Assembly: GCA_030411725.1 (NCBI GenBank)
Contig: MU839830.1
Coordinates: 1,488,001-1,552,000, forward strand
Origin: Echria macrotheca
Taxonomy: Eukaryota > Ascomycota > Sordariomycetes > Sordariales > Schizotheciaceae
Length of the DNA: 64,000 nt
Direction of reading: 5' to 3'
Positions 11,079 to 21,257 of the stretch are shown here, piece after piece. The position numbers were made by a program, and so were the translations under genes. Below the pieces are notes generated by a model that worked only from the letters and a program-made list of their open reading frames with translations, was not told where the DNA came from and did no database searches. Every line of letters begins with the position of its first letter. The first letter of the stretch is position 1.

Positions 11079-12530
11079 ATGGGGTGTACATGCTCCAAGC
11101 CCGTCATCAACATGCCCAGCAAAGGAGTCCAGATCTTCACCTACATCGGCGTGCCGGGGGTGTCGATCGAGCTGTCGGTGCCCAAGCAGACGGTCAAGGT
11201 CGACCAGGTCAACCAGTTCTGGAGCGGCTCGCTCGAGGTCGACCTGCGGGCCATCACCGGCTTCCTCAACACCAAGGGCCGCTTCACCTTCAAGGTCTTC
11301 CGCAATGGCGCCCAGCTGACGGAGCAGTGGGTCGAGGTCAACGCGCTCACCGGCGACGCCAGCGGCGGCACCATGGATACCATTGCCAACACGCCGTCCA
11401 TCTTTGCCGGTGACGCCGTCATCACCTACGGCCTGTACGAGGCCGGTCCTGGTCATGACGTCCTCCCCAACCGCCACCAGTGCTACATCACGGTAACCTT
11501 CAACCACGCCGACTGGATGCGCGCTGTGGCGCCCCCTGGATCGCCACAGGAGAACAAGCCCTTTGGCCGGCTCGTGCTGCCGTCGGCGCACGACGTCGGG
11601 ATGAACAGCATGGAGAACAGCGACAAGGTGCTCCAGAAAGTGGGCGGCGCCATCGTCGGCACCATGATCCGCAACGACCGCATCCTGAAGGAAATCACCG
11701 ACGCCGTCTCGGGTCCGGCCATCAACCTCATCGCGCCCAACATCATCTACAGCCTGGCCATCACGCAGAAGGACAGCCTCGAGACCATGCTGGCCATCGG
11801 CGCGCGGTACTTCGAGTACCGCCCGGCGCACTGCCACGCCGCCATCATCCCGACCGGTGCCCTGCCGGACCGCCTCTACTTCCAGCACGCCGCTATCCCC
11901 GGCATGCCGTACGATGCGTTCCTGCGGGGGGTCGTGTCGTTCCTGCTCGCGCACCCGACCGAGATCATCGTCGTGCAGCTGCGGTGGGACGGCGTGCCGG
12001 CCGAGTGTAAGCGCCCCGACGACAACGAGCAGCGGCAGTACCTCGACGAGGCCCTGCGCGCCGCCAACGGCCAGCTGGTGGTGGGCGGGCTCGACGACAT
12101 GCGACAGTCGACCATCGGGCAACTGCGCGCGAACAAGAAGCGGCTGATCGTCATGGTCAACGTCGACAGCCTGTCGACCTACACCGACGAGGGCAACGCC
12201 ACGCTCAACGGGGACAGCATCGTGGCGGCGTTCCCGCGGCTGCTGACGCCCGACAACGAGCGTGGCAAGGCGTTCATCAATATCCAGTGCCAGGCGACGG
12301 CGACGAATATCCCCAAGGCGGTTGCGTATTCGGTGCTCGAGGCGAGTACGACCACGAGCTGTATCCTCTCGACCAAGGGCGTGTGCGACTCCAAGACGCT
12401 GCCGTGGTGTCGGGACAATGTGCTGCGCACTTGCGGGACTGAGCAGGTTGTGGTTATGATGAATGATTTTATCGATGGCGCGACGGCCGACGTTGCGGTG
12501 CAGCTGAGCAAGCAGAGGTTGGATAAGTAG
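11079..12530 (+). CDS. PI-PLC X-domain-like phosphodiesterase with a predicted acylated N-terminus
   Basis: A single exon encodes 483 residues. The C-terminal two thirds match the TIM-barrel PLC-like phosphodiesterase family: FGRLVLPSAHDVGMNS holds a first candidate catalytic His (H171), the strand IGARYFEYRPAHCH holds the usual acidic and basic metal-site region, RLYFQHAAIPG holds the second His (H270), and SFLLAHPTEIIVVQLRWDG is the typical following helix-strand. Residues 15-145 look like a separate beta-rich domain. The protein starts MGCTCSKP, with Gly2, Cys3 and Cys5, a classical myristoylation-plus-palmitoylation pattern, and has no signal peptide, so a cytoplasmic, membrane-anchored protein is inferred. 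Substrate is unknown; phosphatidylinositol is only the family default. Confidence 0.8.
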   Translation: MGCTCSKPVINMPSKGVQIFTYIGVPGVSIELSVPKQTVKVDQVNQFWSGSLEVDLRAITGFLNTKGRFTFKVFRNGAQLTEQWVEVNALTGDASGGTMDTIANTPSIFAGDAVITYGLYEAGPGHDVLPNRHQCYITVTFNHADWMRAVAPPGSPQENKPFGRLVLPSAHDVGMNSMENSDKVLQKVGGAIVGTMIRNDRILKEITDAVSGPAINLIAPNIIYSLAITQKDSLETMLAIGARYFEYRPAHCHAAIIPTGALPDRLYFQHAAIPGMPYDAFLRGVVSFLLAHPTEIIVVQLRWDGVPAECKRPDDNEQRQYLDEALRAANGQLVVGGLDDMRQSTIGQLRANKKRLIVMVNVDSLSTYTDEGNATLNGDSIVAAFPRLLTPDNERGKAFINIQCQATATNIPKAVAYSVLEASTTTSCILSTKGVCDSKTLPWCRDNVLRTCGTEQVVVMMNDFIDGATADVAVQLSKQRLDK

Positions 12531-13412
12531 GTAGGTAGGCGAACAATGGGGAGGGCGCTTTGGATGGAATTCTCGATGGATCTCTCTTTATGAGCTTATG
12601 ATGTATTTGGACAGCGAACAGACGTGTATAGCGACATGAAGAACTGATGAACTACTTGCCTGGGATGCCTTGTCTGGGATGTGCGGACACGTTAACGCGT
12701 GTGAGTCAGGAGCTGAAGAAACGAGGAACGGCTTCCAGGTGCTGGCTTTAAGATGTTGGATGTTCCCAGACCCAGAGCAGGTGGTACAGTTTGCTTCTTT
12801 GTATTAAGCAACTAAAGTACGGAATACCTACCTAGGTACCTATCTAGCACGCGCAGAAGAGCTAGGTACCCGAGGAGTACCTAAGAGTCCAATTCCAAAT
12901 TACCACCCGCGCCTTCCTTGCTGTCCCGAGACCCTCTGTGAACCCCTTCCGTGACGCGGTCAATGAAATTCGCTCCGAGAGGCGCACCCGCTAGCAAAAA
13001 TACCTTCGACGCACCGCTCTGGCTATGACGGTCAGGCAGCGCCGGAAATATTTTTGCCACCATGTGAAGCGCTTGCTCTTGTGGCGCTTCTCGTATCACC
13101 ATTAGGTCTCGTCGGAACTTGAGGGGTTTGAGCTCTCCGAGTCCGATGAGCTCTCCGAGTTCGATTCTAAGTCGGTCCAGGTCAAACCCGCGCAAACGCC
13201 GTGTGGCTCTTGTCCAGCGTCAGAGTCACCAGAGGATAGATCTGTCATGGACCGTCGTCTATCGCCTTGGCCGCCTCTCAACATATGATTTGCTGTAGCC
13301 GGAGTCTGGTGGTCGGGACTCTGCGATCGGCGTGGGAGCCTCGATTGGTTCCTGGGGTAGGGACCCGGGGAGAACCGGCGCTCGGGCGACGCCCCGGGGG
13401 GTTCTTGGCGGT
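12531..13412. other. Intergenic region, partly with an unresolved acidic open frame
   Basis: From about 13440 down to 13102 on the minus strand a stop-free frame without a usable start encodes an Arg/Pro/Ser-rich then acidic Ser-rich sequence (RRRSMTDLSSGDSD, then a Ser/Glu/Asp run). It could be a terminal exon of the gene at 13413-14384 in another phase. The AT-rich part holds TACCTAGGTA-type palindromes (12825-12845). Confidence 0.3.
12825..12845. repeat. TACCTAGGTA-type palindromic intergenic repeat
   Basis: The perfect 10-bp palindrome TACCTAGGTA occurs at 12829-12838 inside a run of ACCTA units, and a further ctaggtacc lies at about 12862. The same motif recurs at 15525-15552 and 34144-34161, always outside genes. 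Confidence 0.6.
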
Positions 13413-14384
13413 TCAGGGTCGCCGACCTTCTATAGATGCCTGTCTGTCCAGCTCCGTCATCCGCTCCGCCGATGGTCTGTCTCTCGCCGCCCGGGGGTGA
13501 AGCATCGCCAGACTGAATTGCCTGTCTAGAGCGGCTATCATGCGTTCGTCCTCGCTCGTCTTCGGCACAACGCGGCTGAACCTGTCGGAAGGCCGGAATG
13601 CGGACCGGAACACTTGGAACGGGTAGTATTGTGGCCCTATGCGATTAGGTGTTTTGTAAGCCTTTGACCTAGATGATTCATCTTTCAGGGGAGGAGTGGG
13701 GGTCGGCGATACACAGAAAGAGGGTGAGGAATTCAGGCACTTACTAACCATCACCGACATGTCCGGCTCGAGCAATGACTGGTCGGTCGGGTTTAGGATG
13801 TTAACCCCGCCTCGAACGGAATAAAACACGGTCTCATCTATCTTATGGTAAGACTCTTGATGGGCCATGTCTCTCGGTCGGAGGGGTGTCATGGACTCGT
13901 ACCTCTGAGCGCCGTCACTGGCTTGTCTTGGGCGGGCTTTGGATGCTCATGCTGGTGCGCAGCCGTGAATGGGTTCTCGGAGCTTCTTGGGCCTGCCGGG
14001 GCTGGCTGTTCTTGAGATTGCAAGCTAGGCATATCCATTTCATTCTCGCGCTGGGGGAGATACCTGCCGTGACTTGCTGTGGCAGGAAAAGCAGGTGCTG
14101 GAATATATGCTCGATTAGCTGGCTGCTTGAAGGTCGGTAGCGCAGTTGTGGGAACAAAACAGTAGTGAAAAATTTGCTGGAAGTCGCGCGGACCTGAATT
14201 ATAGACAAAGGTACGGACGGCCAGACGCGTGCTGTGTGTACACCAATGTTGAGATGAATTCTGAGCGCCGTGGGGCAACTTACCCACCAAGGTACCTTAC
14301 CTGGAAAGGGAAGGTAATTCCGAGGGCCGCGTTATTAACAGGTTTTTCGTCCGATTGTTCGTGTGCGTTCTTGCCACTGGACAT
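13413..14384 (-). CDS. Hypothetical protein, four exons, no recognised domain
   Basis: Exons 14384-14288, 14193-13903, 13855-13745 and 13636-13413 join in phase through three introns (donors gtgggt, gtacga, gtaagt; acceptors ttcag, tcaag, catag) into 240 residues. That phase agrees at all junctions is the main evidence that this is a gene. Joined segments include FPFQVRYLGPRDFQQIFHY, a Pro/His/Gln-rich middle, SYHKIDETVFYSVRGGVN and YYPFQVFRSAFRPSDRF. No family is recognised, and there is no signal peptide or membrane segment. The start could lie further upstream (14576), and the 3' end could instead continue in another phase to 13102. Expressed cDNA would settle the model. Confidence 0.45.
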
Positions 14385-14813
14385 CTGCCATTGTCTTCTG
14401 TCCAGGTCGTAGGACCTAGCAAACCCGTACCTCGTTGAACCTTTTCGGGAATCCTCGCCGGCCGGTGCCAAGATGCCAGAGCCTTTCTCTTTCCAGTATG
14501 AACATCCTATCAATTCTAGTTTGCTCGTCTGAATTCCCATTGACACCCTGACAGAAAGCTGGTGATCACCCTTCACTGCCTGCGGTGCCTATTGGTTGAG
14601 TGAGTGCTGGCAAAACAAGCCGTGCTCATTATTTTCTGTCATGAGCGAATCTGGACACACAAAATTTCCATTTTCGTATCTCGAGCACGTGAAGTGGCTC
14701 ACCCTGGATCATGCTCAGCTTATTCTCTGCTCAGGATTTGCTCAGGCTGGCTCACCTTTGCTCACCCTATAATAAGTACCCATCTAAGCATTGGAGCTTT
14801 CTGCCCCCCAAGT
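14385..14813. other. Intergenic region, nothing recognised
   Basis: An AT-richer interval between two minus-strand models. It may contain the 5' part of the gene at 13413-14384. A short direct repetition of GCTCA units (about 14697-14765) is the only visible pattern. Confidence 0.35.
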
Positions 14814-15116
14814 CTATAATTTCTTGAGCCAAACGGCGATCTCCCTGAGTATCTCCGTATCAGGGCGAGTCGTATCGTCGAACCCGGGCGTGTCGATCAA
14901 GTAGATGTTGAGGCCATCGAGGAAGGTGGCATGGATACTAATGCTTGTCGTGCCTGGTTTTGATCTTGTTAGTAGGCTGCAGCTTTCACCTGCCGCTTGT
15001 GCGGGGAGGAAAGGGCAGGGGCTGGCTGGTTTACATGACTTGATATCGTCTCCTACCACTGCCGTCTTCGAGAGGTGCGAGATGAACTTGCTCTTTCCTG
15101 CCCCAGTGACGCCCAT
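14814..15116 (-). pseudogene. Truncated P-loop GTPase fragment (AIG1/septin-like G domain)
   Basis: Two exons (15116-15035 and 14953-14814) around an 81-nt intron with a clear CTACTAAC branch site encode 74 residues. The sequence starts MGVTGAGKSKFISHL, a Walker A/G1 loop, and after the splice reads TTSISIHATFLDGLNIYLIDTPGFDD, with a G2-like threonine and the DTPG G3 motif. It stops at EIAVWLKKL, just where family members normally run into the helix before the G4 motif. G4 (NKxD) and G5 are absent, so the fragment should not form a complete GTPase. Such G domains occur in fungal proteins of unknown role. The frame is open upstream (DEIVAA), so an unidentified 5' exon is possible. Confidence 0.55.
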
Positions 15117-15581
15117 TACTGCAGCCACGATCTCATCTGGGCCACGCCGTCAATGCTTGTTAGCGCAAGGCTCCGAAACTTTCGAGCAAGATCGACTAAC
15201 GTGATATTGGGCAGTGAGAGCAGCGACGCCTGGGACGGACTGGGGTTAAGCCCTGCCTTCAAAGATCTAGGCTGATGCGATCACGAAACGTGTGGAAAGT
15301 TGAACGTCTGGGAAGTGTGTTCTCAGTCATTGTGGATGCCCGATGGCGTGTGTCGGGAAGTCCACGACGAGTGTTATGGAAGTGGCGAGAAAAGTGACAG
15401 TCGACCGACGGCTTGCAAGAACTGTTATACTTTGGCAACCCTCGGTTACGTAGGTAGGAAAGGAGGGGAGTGGAATCTATAGTACGGCTCCCCTGTTGTC
15501 TGCTGGTCCAGATCTCAACATAGATAGGTAGGTACTTGAACCTACCTAGGTACCTAACTGCATGTAAGCCACCAAACCCGT
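15117..15581. other. Intergenic region with palindromic repeat
   Basis: This stretch lies between the GTPase fragment and the 3' end of the beta-lactamase-like gene. Apart from the repeat at 15525-15552 nothing is recognised. Confidence 0.35.
15525..15552. repeat. Inverted repeat TAGGTAGG...CCTACCTA with overlapping TACCTAGGTA palindrome
   Basis: TAGGTAGG (15525-15532) is separated by 8 nt from its inverted copy CCTACCTA (15541-15548), which overlaps the palindrome TACCTAGGTA (15543-15552). It lies about 30 bp beyond the stop codon of the beta-lactamase-like gene. Confidence 0.65.
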
Positions 15582-17362
15582 TCAGGCCCTCAGAAACGTC
15601 CTACCCATCCCCGGATTCTCCACCGCCCTCGCATTCTTGCCCGCTTCAACCTCAAAAACGTACAAATCCCCTGGATAATTCCCCCACCGCAAGCGATCGC
15701 TCTCGGCCCAAGACCCACAATCCACCGCCGGCCTCTGACCCACAACCCCAGGCCACCCCCTAAACGCCACCCTCCTTGTCACCTTCCCTTCCACCTCAGC
15801 CTTCTCCCTCTCATCCACCAGCCCCATCGGATAAAGCCACAACCCAACCGTACCCTTCTTCCCACCCAGCCCCCCATAACTAGTCTTGGCAAGCAACTCC
15901 AAAATGTCGGTCCCATTACTGACGAGCTCACTAACAAACAACGCCGGCTCCCCATCCACCACCCCCACCACCATCGATGAGTTATCCCCCGCCCCATTCC
16001 CTCCATAACTCCCCGCAAACGTGTCCACAGCCTGCTCCCTCGCGGCCTCCTCCGCCGCTCCCACCCAGACATCCAAAAACGCTTTCCGGATCGTATTGAA
16101 CCCCCCCTGCGTCTCATCCCCCGACGTGAGAATCGACACGCCGATGTCATGGTCGGGCGAGAGAGCAAGGAGTGTCGTGTAGTCACCGCCACCGCCCTGC
16201 TTGCTGTAGACGTCGGTGTTGCGAGTCACGTTGGAGGTGAGCGTGGCGGGGACGGGGTGGCGCAGGATTTCCCAGGGGCGGCCCATGGAGAAGACGAGCG
16301 AGCCGGAGTGGATTATGGGGGAGAGCCAGCGCCGGGTGACGAGATCCGGGAGGAGGGTCGAGCGGAGGATGGATCTGCCTAGGGTGGAGAGGTCGGATGC
16401 CGAGGAGGAGTAGCCGGCTCCTGGGGAGAGGTCGCCTACGTCGAGGTTCCAGGCCCCCGCTGGGTAGTTGACGGTGTTGGTTTCGTTGATTGGGATTGGG
16501 ATGAAGGTGCGGGTTAGATTCAGAGGTTTGATTAGCTGGTTGGTGATGATGTCAGGGAAGGATTCGCCTGTGATGTTCTCGGCTGCGTAGGCGAGGAGTT
16601 GAAAGGCCATGGTGGAGTAGTTTGGGGTTCTGGTGCTCAGAGCCCAGGGGTAGGTCTTGATGATCATTCGCAACGCCTCTTGTCTGGTGCATGGGCGAAG
16701 GCCGCCGAAGGAACCGCATCTGACAATCTCCGAGTCTTTCAGCTCGCGGAGTCCTGGGATACTGGATTGGAATGTGGATAAATCTCTGAGGGAGTCTTTG
16801 GTGCCGAAGAGAGATAGAGGTCAGCAACTGCCCACATGTGGCCTACTTTCTGGTGCGCGGACTTACAATCTCTCGTAAGACCACTCGATTGCCCAGCCAA
16901 AGATCCCAATGTAACCTCAGCCCAGTTCACATCCCGGACAGGGTTGCGAAAAGGGGCATCCGCCAGCTCTGGGATATACTTTACAATGGGTTCATTCCAG
17001 TAATTATCCCCTAGCCTCGCAAGAAAAGCGTAAACAGTCATGGCCTTGGAGATGCTGAACAGGCGCCAGATGGTATCGGGACCCACGGTAGCTGCTCCGA
17101 CTTGGGCCGTTGCCGTGTGGTACGTTTCATAGATGAGCTTGTCATCGTGCGCGGAGTAGACCTGAACCGCAAACGAAGTCGAACTGCGGTTGACTGACTC
17201 CAGAGCCTTTTCGAATCTCGCCTTTGCTGCTTGAAATTTGGGAGCAGCGACATTTGTCACAGCTGGGTATGCGGGGCCGAGGATCGGGCAGTTCTGGGCA
17301 GCGCCTAGCTGCGATGACACCGCCGCGATGCAGAGCAAGAAGCTGAACGAAAAGGTCCTCAT
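15582..17362 (-). CDS. Secreted beta-lactamase-fold serine hydrolase (fungal ARB_00930-like)
   Basis: Exons 17362-16867 and 16795-15582, with a 71-nt intron (gtaagt donor, CTGAC branch, caaag acceptor), give 569 residues. A signal peptide (about 1-21) precedes a beta-lactamase/penicillin-binding-protein fold. WRLFSISKAMT carries the SxxK motif (S103, K106), GSLAGQSSGL follows as in esterase-like members, and RTPNYSTMAFQLL carries the tyrosine motif as YST (Y225) instead of the usual YxN. A roughly 150-residue C-terminal domain follows, as in the fungal ARB_00930 group. Several NxS/T sequons fit secretion. Substrate is unknown; relatives include esterases and peptidases, so antibiotic hydrolysis should not be assumed. 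An in-frame ATG 45 nt upstream would spoil the signal peptide and was not chosen. Confidence 0.85.
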
Positions 17363-18643
17363 GATGCAATATTTTGGGAGAGCAGGTTCTGAGAGAGTTC
17401 CTGCCAATCAAAAATAATGGCCCCTGAACCAGTGGTGCGAGACTAGAGGCTCTTTAAATGGCCGTAGTGGGAGTGCTTAGGTACGGGATCTGATAGGGGT
17501 AAACCCCCCTCGGTATACGCTGGATTTGTTTACTGTCAATGACGACAACCGGCCCCCTCAACCAAATTCATTTTAGTGGCCGTTAACAGCCGCGTGCAGG
17601 TAGAAGGATTGTGCCTATGGTGGGTCGTATGAGAATCCTTCCACTACACCCGGGCCGTTGCCAACACTGGTAGCATCGATCCCGCTCTTGTTGATGGAAA
17701 ACTTGGCTGAGAGGGTGATTACCTAAATAACTCCGTCTTGGCGAGCGCACACTTATACGCACTCCACGACCCTTTCTCATACGCTGTGCGGAGTAATGGC
17801 AGCTCTATTCCGCCGGCTTACGTTTAGGACGCATCGATACGGGCTACTGGGTGACACTGTACCCGTCCCCATTTTAGCTAGGGTTAATACAGGGGATCGG
17901 AAGAAGGCAGAGAGGTCCAGGGGTTGGCATGATGGTGACATATGAATTCTGATGATTAAAGACTCACAGGCCAGCGTCAAACCGTGGTCGGTCTCATTTT
18001 GGCTTCTCAACGCATTTTCAATGAGAGTCAATTCCCTTGAATTAGTTTGCCAACCCCCAATTTACACCTGTTAGGCCAGGCAGGAGCACCCAGGGAAGAT
18101 GGAAGGCACGCACGGACCCCAGGCACTGTATTTAGCTGGCCCTTAGGGCTCATCCTCTCTTCCACCAAACCAAGCATCTTTACCTAGTCTTTCACGAAAC
18201 CCTCCCTAGATCCTCACGCTTTCGGCCGGACATAGCTGCCCTGGAAAGCAGATTTGCCTCTGAGATCTAGAAAGGTAGAGATAAAACTAAAGACATATAA
18301 ACTGAGACACCTAAATAGGTACTGCCGGTGTGGATCGGCGACACAAACCTACCAATCGATGCTCAGACCTGCCGTGCGACGTTCAATTCGACGCAACATT
18401 CTGGGACAGTCCGCCAATCACAAGGGTTGGCAGATGGATCAACACATCGTGGCGGTGCACCCAGCTGTCTCGGTGAATGGTGTCCCTGGAGAGGCCCCTT
18501 TCCTGAAAAACAGTAAAATACAGCACAGCCTCTATTCCTCTCCGCTCGAATTTCCCCATCGCCATCCCACTTCTTTCGGGAACTGGAAACGCCACTAACG
18601 GCTTCCAGAAACACAACAATGAGCGTGAGCATTTGCTATCAGA
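17363..18643. other. Divergent promoter region, no gene recognised
   Basis: This 1.3-kb region separates the beta-lactamase-like gene from the membrane-protein gene at 18644, which point away from each other. Short open frames have no recognisable content. Confidence 0.4.
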
Positions 18644-20756
18644 ATGTCGGGCATCTTTGGCGGTGGATTTTCGGCCGAGACAACCGGATGGAAGTCCGAC
18701 CCCTCGCACCGAGGCACCTACAGCATCCTGTCAACCTGTTTTGTGACGCTCGGTTTGTGCATCTGGACAGCGATACATCTCAATATTCCGGAGCATCATG
18801 CATCATGGACCCGCCAAGTATGTCGGAAAATCGGTTGGATGATGCTGGGTTTCATCGCCCCTGAGTTGGTCGTCTTCACCGCTTTCCAGCAGTACAGGGC
18901 AGCTCGGGGCTTGCACGACAAGATGAGATACCACTTCCCTGTCGATCCGAAAGAGAGGGCCAGGAAATCCCCACCAAATCCATGTTGGTTGCGATGGCCC
19001 CGGGAACATGGCTCTAACACAAACCGAGAGACCTACATCGAGGAAACGCCCGAGAGTCTGGCTCTGAAAATCCACGCAAGGAAGACCAAATGGACAATGA
19101 CTCATAGCTATTTTGGGGTCATGGGCGGATTCGCCCTCCAAGTTGCTGACGGGGAGGCAAACTTTTTCCCATCCGTCGTGGATGGGAAAGACAGACATGT
19201 TCGCCTGTCTTTAACCCCGGACGCGTTGGTGTATTTGGAGGAACAGCTGCCGGGGATTGTCCCCGACTTGCCAAAGACATTTATTGAGGACAAGAGCAAG
19301 GGAAGCATTTTTGCGAAGTCGATTGTCTGCTTTCAAGGTGAGTCCACCCCTGACTGACCCTTGTGGATGGAACTGACAACCCCCCGAAGCCATCTGGTTC
19401 TGCATCCAGTGCCTCTCCCGTGTTGGCCAAGGGCTTGCAATCAGCCTTCTGGAACTTAACACATTTGGACATGCGATATGCACTGTCTTGATTTATTTCC
19501 TCTGGTGGAACAAGCCGCTTGATATCGAAGAGCCCGAGGTGATCATGATCAAACACGGAGACGACAAGTTGGCCATGATCGTAGCCCACATGTGCGCAGT
19601 CTCGAGTGTCGATCCACTACAGCCGTGCCGTGAGGACAGGACCCGTTTCCACGTCATCCTCGACACCGTCACGGGGATCAAACTCATCAACCGCGAGACA
19701 GTCCAACAAGCATTCGACCGAGCATGGGCATCCTTGTGCAAAGACCGGTACGTCTATCCCCTTGCTACCTGAACCAGATACACCATGCTGATACTGATAC
19801 CTACCAGTCGATCCTCTGCCGAACTTTACCTCACAATCCAACTCGCCCCGACCTTCACCCTCGACACCCTCAAATCCGACCCCATGTTCACCTCCGATCT
19901 CCACATCCCTCTGACCAAATCATACAACGGCGTCCTCACCACACCCGTCCTCACCACAACCATCACCCCCTCCATCGACTTCCCCGACCCCGGACAACCC
20001 GTCCCTTTGCGTCCGTCCATCTCCATCCCCCATCTCGACCTCCGCCGCTGGCTTCTATTCCTCATATCAACACACCACGGATACAAACCCCGCTCGGTGC
20101 CCCGTGATTCCGTAGCTGCCCGGCTCAGAAACACGCCGTGGTTCACAGCCCAGAACTACATCCCTCTGTACACGTCCCTCTCCCTTTCGGGATTCATCTA
20201 CGGTGGTCTGCACATACTCGCATGGGGCGCTTCGTTCCCTACACACGCGGAAAAGATCCTGTGGAGACTGTCGAGCGTGACGGTTGCGTCTACCGGAGCG
20301 GTGGTCGCGATTGTGTTGTTCTGGGACCGATCCAAGCCGTTTTGGAAGGGGGATCCACTGGGTGGGTTTTGGATGGCGGCAACGGTTTTGATGTTCGGGG
20401 CGGGGGTGTTGGAGATGTGGTTTACCCGGGGAGAACGGAGGGAGGATCAGGGTGAGGGTGAGATGGAAGTGGAAAGGGGGGGACGAAAGGCCAGGGGCTG
20501 GAGAAGCATAGGGTCATTGGTGTGGACGGCGGTGAAAGGGGTGCTGGCTGTCCCGGCGTGTGTGGCTGGGTATGGGCCGGGGGTGGTGGTGTTTTTGCTC
20601 AAGTTCGCGTTCGACTTGGTGGTACCGGTGATGGTTGGGCTGTATGTGCTGGCGAGGGTGTATTTGGTGGTGGAAAGCTTCATCAACTTGTCCCATCTGC
20701 CTGAATCGGCGTATGAGATGCCGGTATGGTCACTGTATGTCCCGCACATTGGGTAA
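18644..20756 (+). CDS. Fungal integral membrane protein of unknown function
   Basis: Exons 18644-19337, 19390-19747 and 19808-20756 (introns of 52 and 60 nt) give 666 residues. Conserved landmarks are YSILSTCFVTLGLCIWTAIHLN, a strongly basic loop after LGFIAPELVVFTAFQQYRAA, HSYFGVMGGFALQV, and across intron 1 VCFQ-AIWFCIQCLSRVGQGLAISLLELNTFGHA followed by LIYFLWWNKPLDIEEP. Further membrane segments lie in the C-terminal third (PLYTSLSLSGFIYGGLHILAW and after). This matches a large ascomycete-specific family of polytopic membrane proteins, often annotated only as integral membrane protein. I know of no biochemical role. About seven to nine transmembrane segments are expected. Confidence 0.85.
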
Positions 20757-21257
20757 GAGGGATGGAATTCAATGTAGTATATCGGGCTATTTCCTCAGAG
20801 TTGAGCAGATGGCTGTTGTGGGCGTTTGTCCCTTTGCTGCATGACCTCTATGGAAGTAGGCCGTATTGCCGAAGCCTCGCGGCAAAACACTGCAATTCTC
20901 GGTGAGATCGTGAAGCCTAGGGACTCTGCAGCCGGTACTGCCTTTTTCACAGCCAATCATCATTGTCTTGTTTCCAACTCATGCCTCAAGAATTCATGTG
21001 GTGTGCCTACCGCACGTGATTTACTGCCTGTCTCAGGCGGGGTCAACACGTCTTGTTGCGCAATTGCGCACAACGAAGCCTTGGAAGTTCCTACACCTGA
21101 CCGCGTTATCGCAAATTCGGACATGCTGACCTTGAAGGTCTACCAACCTACACCTACAGCTTTCCATCCAAGATATCAACTCTTAGCGTCCCGGACACTC
21201 GACCGCATTTCACATCGCTCAAGAATCGGTACATGCCGGTTTTCGTAGGTAGCCAGA
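20757..21257. other. Intergenic region, nothing recognised
   Basis: Terminator of the upstream membrane-protein gene and promoter of the zinc-finger gene. No other feature is visible. Confidence 0.4.

Noticed and set aside
11070..12122. 350-codon minus-strand open frame opposite the PLC-like gene
   Set aside because: Shadow of a strongly codon-biased gene. The plus-strand protein has clear family motifs.
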